The translations under genes were made by a program, and so were the position numbers. Shown in pieces: positions 6,001-6,443 of a stretch of DNA of 6,443 bases (position 1 is its first letter; each line of letters starts with the position of its first letter). The notes under the pieces are model-generated. The model was not told where the DNA came from. It saw only the letters and a list, made by a program, of their open reading frames with translations, and made no database searches. The DNA comes from Collinsella sp. (GTDB lineage Bacteria > Actinomycetota > Coriobacteriia > Coriobacteriales > Coriobacteriaceae). Where the stretch lies: positions 1 through 6,443 of the forward strand of contig DXZR01000050.1 of the NCBI GenBank assembly GCA_019419555.1. The letters run 5' to 3'.

Positions 6001-6405
6001 CTATTCCGCCTTTTTAACGCGCGGCTTGCGACCGCGCGGCTTATCGACCAGTGCGGACTCACCGCTCTCGCGGTACTGACGGCACCAAGCCTTGACCGAA
6101 GACTCGCTGGGAATCTTGTGCTTGATCATGGCCTCGCGAACCGTCAAGCCGTTTTCCAGACGATCCTTAACCACAGCGAGCTTTACGTCGTACGAATAGG
6201 TGTGATGATGCGAACCGGCATTGAGAACGGCGTCGGCACCGCCCACGGCATACGCGCGGGCCCACTGACGAGCCGTGGCCTGGGGAATGCCAAGCTCCGC
6301 GGCGAGGGCGCGATGACCGACCCCCTCTTGAAGGATCTCGACGGCGCGCTGCCTAACCTCGGGCGCATGCGTGCGAGTCCTAGTTGCTTCCGACATACCT
6401 GCCAC
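6001..6405 (-). CDS. Tandem helix-turn-helix protein, IS3/IS150 OrfA-like, without integrase partner
   Basis: The protein is 134 residues from a GTG start at 6405, or 131 from an ATG at 6396. The GTG has an AAGG about 7 bases upstream and the ATG has no clearer site, so the start is undecided. Two HTH units are visible: about residues 14-52 (ending in PQATARQWARAY) and 71-113 (IPSESSVKAWCRQYRESG), joined by a His-rich linker (SHHHTY). It ends in a basic PRGRKPRVKK tail resembling an AT-hook. This tandem arrangement is typical of the DNA-binding first ORF (InsJ type) of IS3/IS150 elements. No DDE integrase ORF follows: the gene stops, a terminator comes next, then the hydrogenase operon. I therefore infer either a solitary or domesticated DNA-binding protein or an IS remnant. 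The fold is clear; whether it regulates anything nearby is unknown. Confidence 0.75.
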   Translation of the reverse strand: MAGMSEATRTRTHAPEVRQRAVEILQEGVGHRALAAELGIPQATARQWARAYAVGGADAVLNAGSHHHTYSYDVKLAVVKDRLENGLTVREAMIKHKIPSESSVKAWCRQYRESGESALVDKPRGRKPRVKKAE

Positions 6406-6414
6406 TTCTTAGCC

Positions 6415-6425
6415 TTAACCGTTAA
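6415..6425. promoter_or_regulatory. Short inverted repeat TTAAC-C-GTTAA upstream of the HTH gene
   Basis: Two perfect 5-base arms are separated by one base, 10 bases upstream of the GTG start of the HTH gene. The position would suit an operator, possibly autoregulatory, for a small DNA-binding protein. No clear -10/-35 pair can be assigned because the window ends 18 bases further on. A site this short could be chance. Confidence 0.25.
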
Positions 6426-6443
6426 TCTGCTTTCTTACGTGCA

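Noticed and set aside
5896..6020. Possible -1 frameshift from the HTH gene into an OrfB, as in IS3 elements, at TTAAAAAG
   Set aside because: The shifted frame stays open for only about 35-40 codons, runs through the terminator hairpin, and shows no DDE integrase sequence.

Overview
This window reads as chromosomal DNA from a GC-rich anaerobic bacterium. Almost all of it is one compact minus-strand operon for a membrane-bound, energy-converting [NiFe] hydrogenase of the Ech type (group 4). Composition and protein style (Ala-rich, GC-rich third positions, strong AAGGAGG ribosome sites) suit a gut Coriobacteriia member such as Collinsella. That assignment is inference; no rRNA or other marker is present.

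Layout in the direction of transcription (right to left). (1) 6001-6405: a small protein with two helix-turn-helix domains, like the first ORF of IS3/IS150-type insertion sequences but with no integrase partner. It is closed by its own intrinsic terminator at 5966-5988. (2) 5821-5965: the intergenic control region of the hydrogenase operon, with a TATAAC box between two CAATTG palindromes. (3) 2938-5820: a single 960-residue membrane protein that joins an EchA/NuoL-type ion-pumping subunit to an EchB/NuoH-type anchor subunit. (4) 2344-2925: EchC, small subunit. (5) 1628-2344: EchD, with a long Ala/Lys/Glu-rich tail. (6) 534-1622: EchE, the [NiFe] large subunit. (7) 185-526: EchF, a 2x[4Fe-4S] ferredoxin-like subunit. 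(8) 142-175: a perfect 15-bp hairpin just after echF. Bases 1-126 hold no gene I can support, only a short inverted repeat at the very edge.

The order A-B-C-D-E-F and the subunit sizes match the six-gene Ech operon better than Hyc/Hyf (where NuoC and NuoD homologues are fused) or Coo (different order). From knowledge of the family, electrons from reduced ferredoxin would enter through EchF and pass via EchC to the NiFe site in EchE. Protons are reduced to H2 there, and the free energy would drive H+ or Na+ translocation through EchAB. No formate dehydrogenase, CO dehydrogenase, hydrogenase maturation (hyp) or endopeptidase gene lies in the window.

The most notable points are the EchA-EchB fusion, a large subunit that ends exactly at the usual maturation cleavage point, low-complexity tails on EchC and EchD, and intercistronic ribosome sites built into the last codons of the upstream genes.
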